A stretch of 64,000 nt of DNA, taken from NCBI RefSeq assembly GCF_900176325.1, contig NZ_FWXK01000007.1, positions 1 through 64,000 of the forward strand. Reading direction: 5' to 3'. Each line of letters begins with the position of its first letter. Within the stretch, counting starts at the first letter, position 1. The position numbers and the translations under genes are program-made. The DNA comes from Aerococcus suis (GTDB lineage Bacteria; Bacillota; Bacilli; Lactobacillales; Aerococcaceae). Below the pieces are notes generated by a model. The model was not told where the DNA came from, did not search any database, and was given only the letters and a program-made list of their open reading frames with translations. Shown here one piece after another: positions 63,124 through 64,000 of this stretch.

Positions 63124-64000
63124 ATGCAAGCGGTAATAGATTTTGCGAATACGATATTCCAGCCCTTAATTGACTTAGGTGCTGGGCCTTTAATGACAAT
63201 TATCCTAACCTTAATTGCTTTGTTATTTAAAGTAAAATTTACAAAAGCACTTGAAGGTGGTTTGAAATTAGGGATTGCCTTAACAGCGATTGGTGCCGTC
63301 ATTGGTATTTTAACTGGAGCTTTCTCAGAAGCATTACAAGCTTTTGTTGAAAATACAGGTGTAGAATTATCAATCACTGACGTTGGTTGGGCACCATTAG
63401 CAACAATCACTTGGGGTTCACCATTAACTCTTTATTTCTTAATGGTATTAGTTATTCTTAACATTATTATGTTAGTTTTAAATAAAACGAACACATTAGA
63501 TGTCGACATTTTCGACGTATGGCATTTAGCGATTACAGCAATTATTGCAAGATATTTAGGAGCTAACCTATTAGTAACAACAATTTTTGTATTAATTGTC
63601 GGTGGATTAAAAATCATTAACTCTGATTTAATGAAACCAACATTCAATGATTTACTAGGAGCACCTGCAGAAAACCCAATGACAAGTACTCATATGAACT
63701 ATATGATGAATCCAATCGTTATGTTGTTCGATAGAATCATTGATAAATTATTCCCATGGTTAGATAAATATGACTTTGATGCTGCTGCATTAAATGATCG
63801 TATTGGTTTCTGGGGATCTAAATTTGCTATCGGTATTTACTTAGGTATTATTATTGGTTTATTAGGTGGACAAAGCTTAACTGAAATCTTTGAATTAGCG
63901 TTTACAGCAGCATTCTGTTTGCAGTTATTCTCAATTATTGGTTCATGGTTCATCGAATCTGTAGAACCATTGTCACAAGGAATTACAAACTTTGCTAATA
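63124..64000 (+). CDS. gatC: PTS IIC component, galactitol type (3' end outside the window)
   Basis: ATG 63124 (after AATGGGGTG) opens a frame that runs off the right edge, 292 codons visible. The protein is strongly hydrophobic, with family segments IDLGAGPLMTIILTLIALLF, GIALTAIGAVIGILTG, DVGWAPLATITWGSPLTLYF and NPMTSTHMNYMMNPIVMLFD. This is the EIIC(Gat) permease that binds and carries the sugar. It is the fourth gene of lacD-gatABC. Galactitol is the namesake substrate, but in related cocci such a PTS next to lac genes imports galactose. Confidence 0.92.
   Translation, partial: MQAVIDFANTIFQPLIDLGAGPLMTIILTLIALLFKVKFTKALEGGLKLGIALTAIGAVIGILTGAFSEALQAFVENTGVELSITDVGWAPLATITWGSPLTLYFLMVLVILNIIMLVLNKTNTLDVDIFDVWHLAITAIIARYLGANLLVTTIFVLIVGGLKIINSDLMKPTFNDLLGAPAENPMTSTHMNYMMNPIVMLFDRIIDKLFPWLDKYDFDAAALNDRIGFWGSKFAIGIYLGIIIGLLGGQSLTEIFELAFTAAFCLQLFSIIGSWFIESVEPLSQGITNFAN

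Overview
The window looks like the origin region of a low-GC Gram-positive of the order Lactobacillales. Three things point there: the order rpmH-rnpA-yidC-jag / dnaA-dnaN-yaaA-recF-gyrB-gyrA-rpsF-ssb-rpsR-gdpP-rplI-dnaB, the Firmicute-type parS sites, and the tagatose-6-phosphate pathway with a YSIRK/LPXTG surface protein. A Vagococcus- or Enterococcaceae-like genome would fit, but genus is a guess. All calls come from reading the sequence; no search was run.

Layout. 0-1.15 kb: the right end of an IS6-family insertion sequence that has cut an oligopeptide-binding protein gene. 1.15-1.6 kb: a tandem array of structured palindromic units, with a second copy inverted at 24.0-24.4 kb. 1.6-6.3 kb: two small genes, rlmA, and a TetR-controlled ABC exporter operon with a 30-bp operator. 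6.3-13 kb: nagB facing glmS (with its ribozyme), a PepSY lipoprotein gene broken by an amber codon, catalase, a LysM cell-wall protein and tRNA-Tyr/tRNA-Gln. 13.2-17.6 kb: an RsuA-type pseudouridine synthase and the cdaA-cdaR-glmM operon. 17.6-20.2 kb: an ISL3-type element with perfect 28-bp ends carrying an ABC-F gene and an internally deleted transposase. 20.2-24 kb: a DUF2185 protein, a split ThrE-type exporter and a formiminoglutamase. 24.4-31.9 kb: mnmG, mnmE, a mechanosensitive-channel-like protein, jag, yidC, rnpA, rpmH. 31.9-35.3 kb: oriC, dnaA, dnaN. 35.4-37.3 kb: ribokinase and its LacI regulator. 37.4-45 kb: yaaA, recF, gyrB, gyrA, rpsF, ssb, rpsR. 45.0-47.1 kb: a 2.1-kb AT-rich gene desert with five perfect parS sites and clusters of DnaA boxes. 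47.1-53.5 kb: gdpP, rplI, dnaB, rsmG and an FAD/NAD(P)-binding protein. 53.5-64 kb: a galactose module made of a wall-anchored GH2 beta-galactosidase, lacR/lacABC, and the divergent lacD-gatABC operon, which runs off the end.

How the parts connect. c-di-AMP is made by CdaA, modulated by CdaR and degraded by GdpP, all encoded here. GlmS (ribozyme-controlled), NagB and GlmM control amino-sugar flow into the cell wall. The surface beta-galactosidase probably releases galactose; the galactitol-type PTS would import and phosphorylate it, and LacAB, LacC and LacD would take it to triose phosphates. The beta-galactosidase and lacD promoters share a -35/cre/-10 layout and a similar LacR-like box.

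The most unusual content is the repeat family at 1.15 and 24.0 kb. Its stems covary, it keeps a 4-nt bulge and two GA-rich internal loops, and both arrays start directly at the stop codon of the upstream gene. Next in interest are the parS/DnaA-box desert and the ABC-F-carrying ISL3 element with its own leader ORF.
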